Source: an uncultured Helicobacter sp.
GTDB taxonomy: Bacteria > Campylobacterota > Campylobacteria > Campylobacterales > Helicobacteraceae
Length of the DNA: 22,473 bases
Assembly (NCBI RefSeq): GCF_937906905.1
Contig: NZ_CALERY010000015.1
Coordinates: forward strand, 1 to 22,473
Direction: 5' to 3'
Shown: positions 15,207 through 22,473 of the stretch, one piece after another
Layout of the letters: each line of letters opens with the position of its first letter
Numbering within the stretch: the first letter of the stretch is position 1
Translations under genes and position numbers: made by a program
Notes under the pieces: model-generated
Databases searched by the model: none
Told to the model about the DNA's origin: nothing
The model's input: only the letters and a program-made list of their open reading frames with translations

Positions 15207-15681
15207 ATGACTCCTAGTATTTGCTCCTTACGCGACAATCCACACTTGCTACATCAAGCGCAAAGATTTTTACTCCAGGCATGGGCAGATGAAAAATCAT
15301 CGAAGTTCTACGAAGAAGTCCTGCAGTGTAGCATAGATACAAAGGGCTTTATCCCGCATTTCCTTTTTGCCTTACTAGAGGAAAAATTGTAGGCTGCGTG
15401 GGCGTGGCATTACAGGATTTTGTCTCTTGCGCAGATCTATATCCATTTTTGATCGCACTCTATGTCGCAGAATCTCATTGCAAAAAAGGCATAGCACAAC
15501 GCCTTATTCGCCACGCTAAAAATGACTGCCAAGCACAAAAGGCTTTACTAGCTTATATCTCTGCACTGATTTGCGTGGATTCTATGAGCGATTTGAATTT
15601 ACACTCTACACGCAGGCACACGACATCTTTGGCTACAATAACCGCATCTATCAATGCCACCTAAACCAACAAGCGCGCTAA
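15207..15681 (+). pseudogene. GNAT-family N-acetyltransferase broken by two frameshifts
   Basis: Reading 15207-15681 with two one-base corrections gives one GNAT-like protein of about 158 residues. The first frame ends at LLEEK (TAG 15390-15392). Adding one A to the AAAAA run near 15382-15386 continues IVGCVGVALQDFVSCADLYPF, then ALYVAESHCKKGIAQRLIRHA, the acetyl-CoA-binding segment. Adding one A to the AAAA run near 15537-15540 continues KGFTSLYLCTDLRGFYERFEF, the typical GNAT C-terminal strand, to a TAA at 15679. ATG 15207 has AAAGGA upstream. Both lesions are short by one A, so the cause is either real decay or homopolymer errors in the assembly. The substrate is unknown. The gene is convergent with the DUF2339 gene. 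Confidence 0.8.
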
Positions 15682-15704
15682 TACTAGAATATCTTTAGCA
15701 AGAA

Positions 15705-18700
15705 TTACCGAGAATCCACTTTTTTCACCAATCGCGCATAGAGATAGCTTACGCTTAAAAACAGCACGCCCATACAGACAAATAGTGCGATCTTTGCTAG
15801 GCTATCAAGTCTGCTTGTATCGATGAAAAAGACCTTGAGCGTGGCAGCCCCAAAGAGCACAAACGCATAGATTTTATACACCTTATAGCGCGAGAGAAAA
15901 TACCCCGCTAGCATAATAATCCCAAGCAGCACCAGCGCGATAGAGTAGGTATAAAGCTCAATCTCACCAAACCCAGCACTCCCAAACTCATAGAGCAAGC
16001 TCCTATCGCCTATCACTATATCGCCAAAGGAAATATCCCCCCTCCCAGCAAAGCATAGTCGTATCGCATACACCAGCGCACCCACGATCCCCACAAGAGC
16101 CGCGGTATTGGCGATGAGCTGCAGTGAGAAGCGTGCAAATGTAAAAGAGTCTTTAGTGTCTTTTGCCTCTTGTGCGTGCCACGATGTGGCTAGGGATTTT
16201 GTGTAGCACGCGCATAGCACTCCAGCTAGCCCCACAAGCACCACTTTGGCTATGATTGCTATAAAGAATTGATTTGAGGCTTGGAGCATATCTATCTCCA
16301 CTGCGGCATAGGCATAGATATGGATATAGTCTTTATAGGAGAGAAGTAGCGAGCAGAATCCCACAAGCCCATAGACAAAAAGCACTAGGCTTGAGCGCGT
16401 ATAAAACTTTATCCAAAGTGGATTCTGGTGCAAAGGATTCTGGCGAGATGAGTGATTAGCTAGCTGGCTTTGCTGGGCTAGATTCTGCTTTGCGCGCGCT
16501 CTACCACTGATTGTAAGCGCACCAAATGCGATGACAAACACCACACAAACTGCTAGCGTGCGCGATAGGCTCTCATTGCGCATAAAGAAATCATCAAACC
16601 CTATAAACCAATGTCGCACAATCCAAAATGCGCAGAGATTGATAAGCGCGAGTATCTCCCAAAGTAGCAGCCCAGCTAGAGCAGCGAAAATCCCACTGCG
16701 CCAAGTGGAAAGAGAGGCGGAGAGAGAAGCAGCAGGAGAATCCACCGCACGCGCAAAAAGCCAGAGATTTATCGCACTCACAAGCATAAAGACGCAAAGC
16801 TCTGGCAGATACGAGCCGCGCAAGCTGCCAAATAGCCCATAGAGCAAATCAATCTCCACAATATGCGCCCAAGTCGCCAGCAGCCCAAAGCCAGCAAACA
16901 CCCACTCAAAGCCGCTAATCCCCCTAGGCAGAATCTTTGTGCGCCCAAGCAGGGCTAGCAAAATACCGCTTGCAAGCCAGAGCAGAGAGACTCTCATCGC
17001 CTGTGGAAGCGTGTGTAAGAGATCATCGCCAATGAGCCCAAGTGCGCCAAGTGCGCCAAACGCGCTTACAAGCAGCAGCACATCGCGATAGGGTGTGAGC
17101 CTATAGACCACCACCGCGCGATACACCCAGCCAAACACCCCAAGCCCTAGAATCCACATCGCATATTTGCCAGCACTCTCAATCCAATCAAGGCAGGCAA
17201 TCTGCGTGGAGAGCAGGAGAAAGCATAGCGTGCTAAAGCTCATAAGCCATAGATACCATACGCGCATACGCACCACACTAGAATCCACTTTTTCTAATGG
17301 GGATTCAGCTTGCGGGCTAGAATCCATTTTTGATTCTAAAGTGGATTCTAGAGAGTTTTGGGATTCTAAGATTGTGGAGCTAGAATCGTGGTTTTTACTA
17401 AAGAAACCTGCTGCGGCTTCGCCTTGCACCGCTTCGCTTGTTTTCAAGCCGCGCGCGGAGATAAGGCTAAGTCGCCTATCGCACAAGCGCGGCGAAGAAA
17501 TCCGCGATTCTAGCCCACAAGCTAAATCCCTAGAGCGCACATAGACATAAAGCCCCGCTGCTATGCCTACCATAAAGCCAAGTGCCACCAGCGTGCTTGC
17601 CCCAGCAGCCTTAATCACAAAGCAGAGCATAAGCACGCCAAAGGGGATAGGCAGGCTTAGATAAAGTGGGCTAATAGGATAGCGTGCAAAGCGCGTGAGT
17701 GCTGGGAGTGCGAACAAACACGCCATCACAAATGCCAAAAATGCCAGCTCAAGCGTGCCAAAATCCATATAGCCAAATCGCGCAAAAATCCCAGCAATCC
17801 CCACGCATAGCACAAGCGCAGAGAATGCCAAGCTAAGCCCCAGCGCATTGCGCCACAATGACATAGCCTTGCTAGACTCTCCACTGCGTGCTTGCTCATT
17901 TGTAGATAGCGTAGGCGCATACATAAGCGCGAAAACACTATGCGCCCCAAGCAGTGCCACAACCACAAACACAAGCAGCACAAGCGCGCCTCGCCCCACC
18001 TCGCGCAAGAGCACAAAATCTAGCATATAGCCTAGCACAAATACATTTGCGATGAGAAATATCGCAAATTGCCTGCTTCTTATCGCAATGCTAAGTGCGA
18101 AAAAATAGCACACAAGCACATAGACAAAGAGCATCGTAGCGTGATATGCCCCACTTGCGAGCAGCACAGGCGTGCTAAAGCTCCCCAGCACGCCAAAAAT
18201 CCCTATCACCACCCCATAGCGCAGGGTCAAAACAAGCGCAAATACCGCGATAAATGCCAGCAGCGCAAATGCCCCTGTAAGCCCAAAAAATCTATAAAAA
18301 TAATACCCCCCATACACTGCTAGAAACTCCACCACCAGCCCTGCGCCAATGCAGGTTTGGGCGATTATGGAGGGGGATTTATGGCTTAGGCGTTGGAGCT
18401 TCCTTGCTAGTGTGTGTTGATAAAGCGTGGAGAGAAGCCCACACGCAAGCAGCAGCACGCCAAAGGCAAGACTCAAGCCTATGCGCACTTGGGGCGTGAT
18501 TAGGGAGTGATTGATTGAGTAATTGACAAGGAAAAATGCCGCAAGGATAAAAAATATCCCACCAAGCAGGGCAAGGCTGTTTTGCGTGAATGTTTGGAGG
18601 AGGCGTTGGAATTTGGGGGTAGGCTGTGTGCTGGGGCGTGCTGTGGATTGGGGCTTACTAGAATCTTTAGCGAGGGATTGCGCTTGCGAGCTAGAATCGC

Positions 18701-19058
18701 ACGACCTCTTAGAATCCACTTTTGCGCCATTGTGGGCGGTGTTTGTGCTGTCATTGCGAGCCGCTTTAGCGGCGTGGCAATCCATAAATTCTGCGCTAGC
18801 AGAATAATCATTACTAGAATCCACTTTTTCGCCTTTTTGTTGCGCGTGGATCGCCGCGCCGATTTTGTCAGCTTGTGGTGATAGGGAAAAGCTAGATTCT
18901 AGCTTCTCTAGTCTTGCCAGCACGCGCCCAAGCTTACTATGTGCAAGCTCCAAATCTCTAGCAAACCGCTGCGCCTTAGAGTGGGCGATAAACCCATACA
19001 CCGCACCAAGAAACAAAAACACTATAAAAATACTAACCAGCACAACCACAAGTTCCAT
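15705..19058 (-). CDS. DUF2339-type large polytopic membrane protein
   Basis: A 1117-residue inner-membrane protein. It begins with one hydrophobic segment (about 3-25), a coiled-coil-like stretch (about 29-55), and a hydrophilic linker (about 60-150). More than twenty further membrane helices follow, starting with LALLGGIFFILAAFFLVNYSI, the pattern of DUF2339 proteins. No catalytic motif is visible and the family function is unknown. Two linkers appear expanded by repeats: residues about 65-140 hold a GTCATTGCGAG element, and residues about 510-596 form a Ser/Glu-rich loop between helices with several inverted AGAATCC/GGATTCT units. ATG 19058 has AAGGAG 5 bases upstream; the preceding TTG is too close. 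It follows the phosphoesterase gene by 26 bases and is probably the last gene of the msbA transcript. Confidence 0.8.
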   Translation of the reverse strand: MELVVVLVSIFIVFLFLGAVYGFIAHSKAQRFARDLELAHSKLGRVLARLEKLESSFSLSPQADKIGAAIHAQQKGEKVDSSNDYSASAEFMDCHAAKAARNDSTNTAHNGAKVDSKRSCDSSSQAQSLAKDSSKPQSTARPSTQPTPKFQRLLQTFTQNSLALLGGIFFILAAFFLVNYSINHSLITPQVRIGLSLAFGVLLLACGLLSTLYQHTLARKLQRLSHKSPSIIAQTCIGAGLVVEFLAVYGGYYFYRFFGLTGAFALLAFIAVFALVLTLRYGVVIGIFGVLGSFSTPVLLASGAYHATMLFVYVLVCYFFALSIAIRSRQFAIFLIANVFVLGYMLDFVLLREVGRGALVLLVFVVVALLGAHSVFALMYAPTLSTNEQARSGESSKAMSLWRNALGLSLAFSALVLCVGIAGIFARFGYMDFGTLELAFLAFVMACLFALPALTRFARYPISPLYLSLPIPFGVLMLCFVIKAAGASTLVALGFMVGIAAGLYVYVRSRDLACGLESRISSPRLCDRRLSLISARGLKTSEAVQGEAAAGFFSKNHDSSSTILESQNSLESTLESKMDSSPQAESPLEKVDSSVVRMRVWYLWLMSFSTLCFLLLSTQIACLDWIESAGKYAMWILGLGVFGWVYRAVVVYRLTPYRDVLLLVSAFGALGALGLIGDDLLHTLPQAMRVSLLWLASGILLALLGRTKILPRGISGFEWVFAGFGLLATWAHIVEIDLLYGLFGSLRGSYLPELCVFMLVSAINLWLFARAVDSPAASLSASLSTWRSGIFAALAGLLLWEILALINLCAFWIVRHWFIGFDDFFMRNESLSRTLAVCVVFVIAFGALTISGRARAKQNLAQQSQLANHSSRQNPLHQNPLWIKFYTRSSLVLFVYGLVGFCSLLLSYKDYIHIYAYAAVEIDMLQASNQFFIAIIAKVVLVGLAGVLCACYTKSLATSWHAQEAKDTKDSFTFARFSLQLIANTAALVGIVGALVYAIRLCFAGRGDISFGDIVIGDRSLLYEFGSAGFGEIELYTYSIALVLLGIIMLAGYFLSRYKVYKIYAFVLFGAATLKVFFIDTSRLDSLAKIALFVCMGVLFLSVSYLYARLVKKVDSR
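17317..17351. repeat. Inverted AGAATCC/GGATTCT units in the DUF2339 gene
   Basis: CTAGAATCCA (17317-17326) is the exact reverse complement of TGGATTCTAG (17342-17351). Further GATTCT/AGAATC units lie at 17278-17286, 17332, 17361 and 17382. This block encodes the Ser/Glu-rich inter-helix loop. A nearby GC-rich stretch (17410-17470) contains GCTTG-TTTT-CAAGC and CCGCGCGCGG. Confidence 0.7.
18750..18784 (+). repeat. GTCATTGCGAG...GCAATCCA hairpin element, copy 3
   Basis: GTCATTGCGAG (18750-18760) and GGCAATCCA flank CCGC-TTTA-GCGG. It is antisense to the DUF2339 gene and in frame in its N-terminal linker, where it is read as MDCHAAKAARND. Confidence 0.75.
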
Positions 19059-19084
19059 CAATACTCCTTGCTATATCATAGAAT

Positions 19085-19741
19085 CTAGCGCACAATCTCT
19101 CTAAGGCGCACAGGTGTGAAGTCTAGCTCCTCGCAGCAGACATTGACACAGAAGCGATTATAAGTCTTTTTGGTATGCGTGTGTCCGTGGATATTGAGAC
19201 TGCAATCACAGATTTTATACGCTTCATCAAGCACATCGCGCGCTAGGTAGAATCGATCATCTTTTTTGCGGTTAAACACAGGAAAATGGCTAAACATCAC
19301 GCGCTCACTGCCAAGGTCTAGCACAATGGCATTGGCATAAGGGTCTTTGAGCTGGGCTTTGCCAAACTTTGCCTTAAGCCGCTCTTTGACGCGCTTTGCC
19401 TCAGGGATTTGGAGCTTTAGCTTGTGGCAGACTTGCCACTCGTGCATTTTCTCCACGCGCTCAAATTTGCCGATGTCATTATTGCCCACAATGAGCAGCT
19501 TCTCTCCGTGTAGGCGCGGCAGATATGTATAGCCCATATCAAAGTATAAATCCCCTAAATGCAGCACCTTTTCATCTGCGCTCACAGCGGCATTCCAGCG
19601 ATAGACTTGCAGCTCATCAAAGCGTTTAAAGCCGCTTTGCTTTAGGGTAAGCTTGCGGATAGGCTCCTTTTTCATCACGGCTTTATGCCCGAAGTGTGTA
19701 TCGGAAATGACAAAGCTCTCAAGCGTGATGTTATATTTCAT
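19085..19741 (-). CDS. Calcineurin-like metallophosphoesterase
   Basis: A 218-residue cytosolic metallophosphoesterase with all five metal-site blocks: ISDTHFGH (12-19), LGDLYFD (Asp64), GNND (86-89), SHFP (151-154) and GHTH (186-189). It would hydrolyse a phosphomonoester or phosphodiester; the substrate cannot be told from the sequence. ATG 19741 lies inside the end of the msbA-like gene, with an 11-base overlap, so it is likely translated by coupling. It is not an obvious LpxH (the spacing and the LGDLYFD block differ), though the MsbA neighbourhood makes a lipid A link worth keeping in mind. Confidence 0.9.
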   Translation of the reverse strand: MKYNITLESFVISDTHFGHKAVMKKEPIRKLTLKQSGFKRFDELQVYRWNAAVSADEKVLHLGDLYFDMGYTYLPRLHGEKLLIVGNNDIGKFERVEKMHEWQVCHKLKLQIPEAKRVKERLKAKFGKAQLKDPYANAIVLDLGSERVMFSHFPVFNRKKDDRFYLARDVLDEAYKICDCSLNIHGHTHTKKTYNRFCVNVCCEELDFTPVRLREIVR

Positions 19742-21422
19742 GGTTTAGGGCATGTCCTTTCAAGTAGCGCTGGGGTGTAGTAACATCTGTGATGAGCCCC
19801 TGTGTCATGCAATACACGCGTTTGGCTAGTGAAATCGTGCTTGGGCGGTGCGCGATTAGGATAATGATTTTATCCTTTTTGATACTATCGATTGTCTCGC
19901 GTATGGCTTCTTCTGTCTGTATATCTAGCGCGCTTGTGGCTTCATCAAAGATAATCACATCACAATCGCGATAAATTGCTCTAGCAATGGCGATCCTCTG
20001 CCGCTGCCCACCGCTAAGATTCGCGCCAAACTCATCAAGCATTGTGTAGATTCCATTTTCACAAGCCTCCACAAACTCCCACAGCTGCGCCTTTTTCAGG
20101 CTCTCTATCACGCGCGCTTCATCGATCTCCTGTCCATAGGCGACATTTGCCGCGATACTATCGTGGAATATGAAAATCCGCTGCGTTACGATAGTGATAT
20201 GATCGCGCAGGCTTTTTTGCGTGAAGTTTTTTAGGTTGCGCCCATTGATTACGATTTCTCCGCTACTTGGATCATACAGACGCAAGATCATATTGACTAG
20301 CGAGCTTTTCCCACTGCCACTTTTGCCCACAAGCGCGACAATCTCATTGCGCTTGATTTCTAGGCTCACGCCATTGAGCGCAGCGATATCATCGTAGTGC
20401 AAATGCGCATTTGTAACACTAATTTCACGGATTGGCTCTTGTAGAATCTGCTCTCCATCGATGATTTTTGGCTGCAAGTCCAAAATCTGCCCGATTCTCT
20501 CCCCCCCGATAAGCGCGTCTTGGAAGCTTGTGATAATGCCTATCACGCGTTTAATAGGCGTATAGAGCATAAAAAGTGCCGTGGTAAATGAGCCAAACTC
20601 CCCAGTAGTCATATCCCCAGCGACGACTGCACTCCCACCTACAAATATCACCACCCCAATGGCGACAGCCCCCAAAGTCTCCATAATAGGACCATTGAGC
20701 CCACCTATAAGCGTGGATTTAATCCCAAGCTTGAAAAAATGCAGATTCTCGCGCTTATAGTGCTCTAGCTCGATTTGCTCGCCATTGTTTGCTTTGATGA
20801 TTTCAGTGTTGTTAAACACTTCGGCGAGCTTGGAGGTGATATCGGCATTTTTGGCTTGGGTCTTGCGCGAGATACGCTTGATATGGCGGATAATTATAAG
20901 GATAGGCACAACAGCCACAGGGACGACGATGAGCGAGTAGAATGCAAGGCGTGGATTTTGATAGATCACCACACAAAGCAGCCCGATAATCGTAAAACCC
21001 TCGCGCACAAAATCCGCAAAATAATTTGACACAGCCGCACGCACCAGACCGATGTCATTTGTCAGCCGTGCGATGAGCTCACCTTTGCGCATTTTGTTGA
21101 AAAACTCCAAATCAAGCCGTAGCATGTGAGCTAGGACATCTTCGCGGATTCTTCGCACAATATCTAGCCCAATATAATTGACAAAAAACCCCTGCGCGTA
21201 TGCTCCCACACTCTTGCCAAAATACGCTGCGATAAAAAGCATAGGGAGTATGGTAAGCATAGCTGCGTCTTTTTCAGTGAAAATCTTATCGAGCACAGGC
21301 TTCACAAGATAGGTGGCGGACGCCGTGCAGCCTGCAGTCAGCGCGCTAGCACAAATCGCACAGAAGAAAAAGAAATAGTAGTCTTTGATGTATGGATAAA
21401 AGCGTGTATAGAAACCTCTCAT
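19731..21422 (-). CDS. msbA: MsbA-like ABC exporter (lipid A flippase family)
   Basis: Half-size ABC exporter with a fused permease and ATPase, 563 residues from ATG 21422. The membrane domain with six helices covers about 1-300. The ATPase has Walker A GKSGSGKS (366-373), Q-loop VTQR, ABC signature LSGGQRQR (469-476), Walker B DVIIFDEATSA and switch His in AHRPST (525). The likely role is flipping lipid A-core across the inner membrane, though related exporters carry other lipids or oligosaccharides. ATG 21422 is chosen because AAGGAG lies 4 bases upstream and MRGFYTRFYPYIKDY is a normal exporter start. ATG 21479 would add 19 Ser/Arg-rich residues and has no ribosome site. The gene heads the msbA-phosphoesterase-DUF2339 cluster. 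Confidence 0.88.
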   Translation of the reverse strand: MRGFYTRFYPYIKDYYFFFFCAICASALTAGCTASATYLVKPVLDKIFTEKDAAMLTILPMLFIAAYFGKSVGAYAQGFFVNYIGLDIVRRIREDVLAHMLRLDLEFFNKMRKGELIARLTNDIGLVRAAVSNYFADFVREGFTIIGLLCVVIYQNPRLAFYSLIVVPVAVVPILIIIRHIKRISRKTQAKNADITSKLAEVFNNTEIIKANNGEQIELEHYKRENLHFFKLGIKSTLIGGLNGPIMETLGAVAIGVVIFVGGSAVVAGDMTTGEFGSFTTALFMLYTPIKRVIGIITSFQDALIGGERIGQILDLQPKIIDGEQILQEPIREISVTNAHLHYDDIAALNGVSLEIKRNEIVALVGKSGSGKSSLVNMILRLYDPSSGEIVINGRNLKNFTQKSLRDHITIVTQRIFIFHDSIAANVAYGQEIDEARVIESLKKAQLWEFVEACENGIYTMLDEFGANLSGGQRQRIAIARAIYRDCDVIIFDEATSALDIQTEEAIRETIDSIKKDKIIILIAHRPSTISLAKRVYCMTQGLITDVTTPQRYLKGHALNHEI

Positions 21423-21499
21423 ATTGCTCCTTGTAGATCCTCTTGCTCTTGTGGTGCTGCTCGCGTGAGATTTACTCATGACGCTGCACTAAAGCGCGT

Positions 21500-21508
21500 A
21501 TTTTAGCA
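21500..21508 (-). promoter_or_regulatory. Extended -10 promoter for the msbA cluster
   Basis: On the minus strand TGCTAAAAT: a TG one base before TAAAAT, about 80 bases upstream of ATG 21422. It drives away from the autotransporter promoter at 21597-21625. Confidence 0.45.
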
Positions 21509-21596
21509 TGATATTGCACGATATGGTAAGCATAGATTCTCGCTCCAGATTCTAGGGAGACCCTAGGAGCCATGGACTAGGATTGAAGCACGGGCG

Positions 21597-21625
21597 TTTT
21601 TTTTTTTTTTTGATTTTGCTATAAT
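21597..21625 (+). promoter_or_regulatory. Autotransporter promoter with T15 tract in the -35/spacer
   Basis: A T15 run occupies 21597-21611. An extended -10 TGCTATAAT follows at 21617-21625. With a 17-base spacer the -35 position would be 21597-21602, inside the T run, so changes in run length would alter spacing or promoter strength. AAGGAG lies 6 bases before the ATG at 21659. The H. pylori sabA promoter is a known case where a T tract next to the promoter tunes adhesin expression. Confidence 0.75.
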
Positions 21626-21658
21626 CGCGGCTTTGATTTCTTGCTTTAAGGAGTTTTT

Positions 21659-22473
21659 ATGGAAACGCTTAACACAAATAGCCCTCTAAATACTCATAAA
21701 AACGGGGGGGGGGGGGAATAATCTCTCTCTAAATCCACAAAAATCGTCATTGCGAGCTTTGGCGCAAGACAAAGCGCGGCAATCCACAAGCCCAGAATCT
21801 AAAGCCCACAATCCTCAAAAGCCCACCCGCTTGAGTCTAAGCCTAGCGTGCTTTTTCGCCCTTAGTGGTATGGCAGCTGCAGCCACACCTACTATACCTA
21901 CAAATGATCCAAATGCCCTTGTTGATAAATTAAATCAAGGGCAATGTCCCCACAACAACTGCTATAACATTGCTTGGAAATCTGGCGACAGGGAAGGCGT
22001 TGCGACAGGTTCGATGGCGGGTAATTGGAATTTTGGTGATACAAACAGCTATGGAGATGTGTCGCATTACACTTACGCAAGCATTGCCGCTGCGTATAAA
22101 GATGGAGGATTTAGCAAAAATGTAATGTTTGCACGAGGCGCGAGAGTGGATTACCTTGAATACAATCTTAAAAATGTGAGTGGGAATCCTAGCTGGGTTG
22201 GACTAAAGAATGATAGCGGCGACCATAATACAGACCTTTCCATTGGCACTTTTAATATTAAAGGCAGTGCGTATTTTGAGCTTAAACCAACTGGTAAAAG
22301 CACCATAGACACTTTAAACAATCAAGGCGAGAAGCTAAATCTAAAAGTCGGTCCAAACGAGAATAACCCACCAAGCAATGCTTCCCTTACCATAAAGACT
22401 CTCAACCAACTAACAAATGGCGACTCCCAAATCTTCAAAAATGTCAGCGTAGAGCATTTCAATCTCTATGCTG
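21659..22473 (+). CDS. VacA/autotransporter-like secreted protein, 3' partial, phase-OFF
   Basis: ATG 21659 has AAGGAG 6 bases upstream. After the G tract, the frame that is open with 12 or 15 G encodes a linker of about 38 residues, then a signal-peptide-like core RLSLSLACFFALSGMAAAA, then a Gly/Asn/Ser-rich exported region. That region includes AGNWNFGDTNSYGDVSHYTYAS, SIGTFNIKGSAYFELKP and SLTIKTLNQLTNG, a pattern typical of beta-helix passengers of VacA-like Helicobacter autotransporters. The beta-barrel would lie beyond the window and is not seen. The n-region of the signal peptide is unusually long (about 58 residues) and contains the G tract product and a GTCATTGCGAG repeat. Expression looks doubly switchable: promoter T15 and coding G13. 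The passenger assignment is by pattern, without a clear match to a named protein. Confidence 0.7.
21704..21716 (+). repeat. G13 homopolymer tract (phase-variation switch)
   Basis: Thirteen G follow 15 codons after the ATG. With 13 G the frame ends at TAA 21719-21721. With 14 G it ends a few codons later at a TAA in CTCTAA. With 12 or 15 G it runs open to the window edge. The gene is therefore OFF as written. Confidence 0.9.
21746..21787 (+). repeat. GTCATTGCGAG...GCAATCCAC hairpin element, copy 4
   Basis: GTCATTGCGAG (21746-21756) and GCAATCCAC (21779-21787) flank a GCTTT...AAAGC stem. It lies 30 bases after the G13 tract, within the n-region of the autotransporter signal peptide, in frame with the exported domain. 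Confidence 0.75.

Noticed and set aside
20501..20507. C7 run (G7 on the coding strand) in the msbA-like gene as a phase switch
   Set aside because: Seven bases is short for a contingency tract, it lies in mid-gene and encodes the ordinary GGER segment, and the frame is intact.
21552..21566. CTAGGG-AGA-CCCTAG hairpin upstream of the autotransporter as a terminator
   Set aside because: No U run follows directly (the T15 run begins 30 bases later), and no gene on the + strand ends just before it, so a terminator role is not supported.
1..22473. CRISPR array, insertion sequence, prophage or restriction-modification system
   Set aside because: No regularly spaced direct repeats, transposase, integrase or methylase reading frame was found. 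The repeats seen are short palindromes at irregular places.

Overview
The window is chromosomal DNA from a Helicobacter, most likely an enterohepatic (non-pylori) species of fairly high GC. Three things support this. The gene order fbp-rpe-dnaQ and ffh-rpsP-khpA-rimM-trmD-rplS matches what I recall of the H. pylori map. The proteins are epsilonproteobacterial in character (RplS, Ffh, ThyX instead of ThyA). There are contingency-type homopolymer tracts. A Helicobacter canis-like species is only a guess. No rRNA, tRNA, CRISPR array, insertion sequence or prophage is visible.

Layout. (1) 1-3065, + strand: an MBOAT O-acyltransferase followed by an SGNH-like partner, an AlgI/AlgJ-type pair that should modify an exported glycan. 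The MBOAT gene is cut by the left window edge. It carries a (AAAC)5 repeat and a G14 tract and is out of frame here. (2) 8227-3174, - strand: fbp, thyX, glmU and a chemotaxis receptor with a CXXCH motif, closely spaced. (3) 8326-9821, + strand: rpe and a DnaQ-type exonuclease, divergent from fbp across a palindromic -10 box. (4) 9927-11039: gmd (GDP-mannose dehydratase). (5) 11159-15111: ffh and the rpsP-khpA-rimM-trmD-rplS ribosome/tRNA cluster. (6) 15207-15681: a GNAT acetyltransferase broken by two single-base slips at A runs. (7) 21422-15705, - strand: an msbA-like ABC exporter, an overlapping metallophosphoesterase and a very large DUF2339-type membrane protein. (8) 21597-22473, + strand: the start of a VacA/autotransporter-like secreted protein with a T15 tract in its promoter and a G13 tract in its coding start, OFF as written.

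The most unusual aspect is a set of palindromic repeats sitting inside protein-coding genes in frame. A 121-bp element occurs once in the MBOAT gene (686-806) and once, inverted relative to the gene, in glmU (5801-5921). The two copies keep the same hairpins while most paired bases have changed, so structure is conserved by compensatory change. A second hairpin family (GTCATTGCGAG...GCAATCC) occurs four times: twice in MBOAT, once in the DUF2339 gene and once just after the autotransporter G tract. Together these make long linker insertions in otherwise normal enzymes, about 144 residues in GlmU and about 114 in MBOAT. Shorter Ser/Asp/Glu-rich expansions are seen in Fbp, RimM, TrmD, DnaQ and the SGNH protein. 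The hexamer GATTCT/AGAATC occurs about 100 times on either strand (hand count) and also forms the ends of the 121-bp element.
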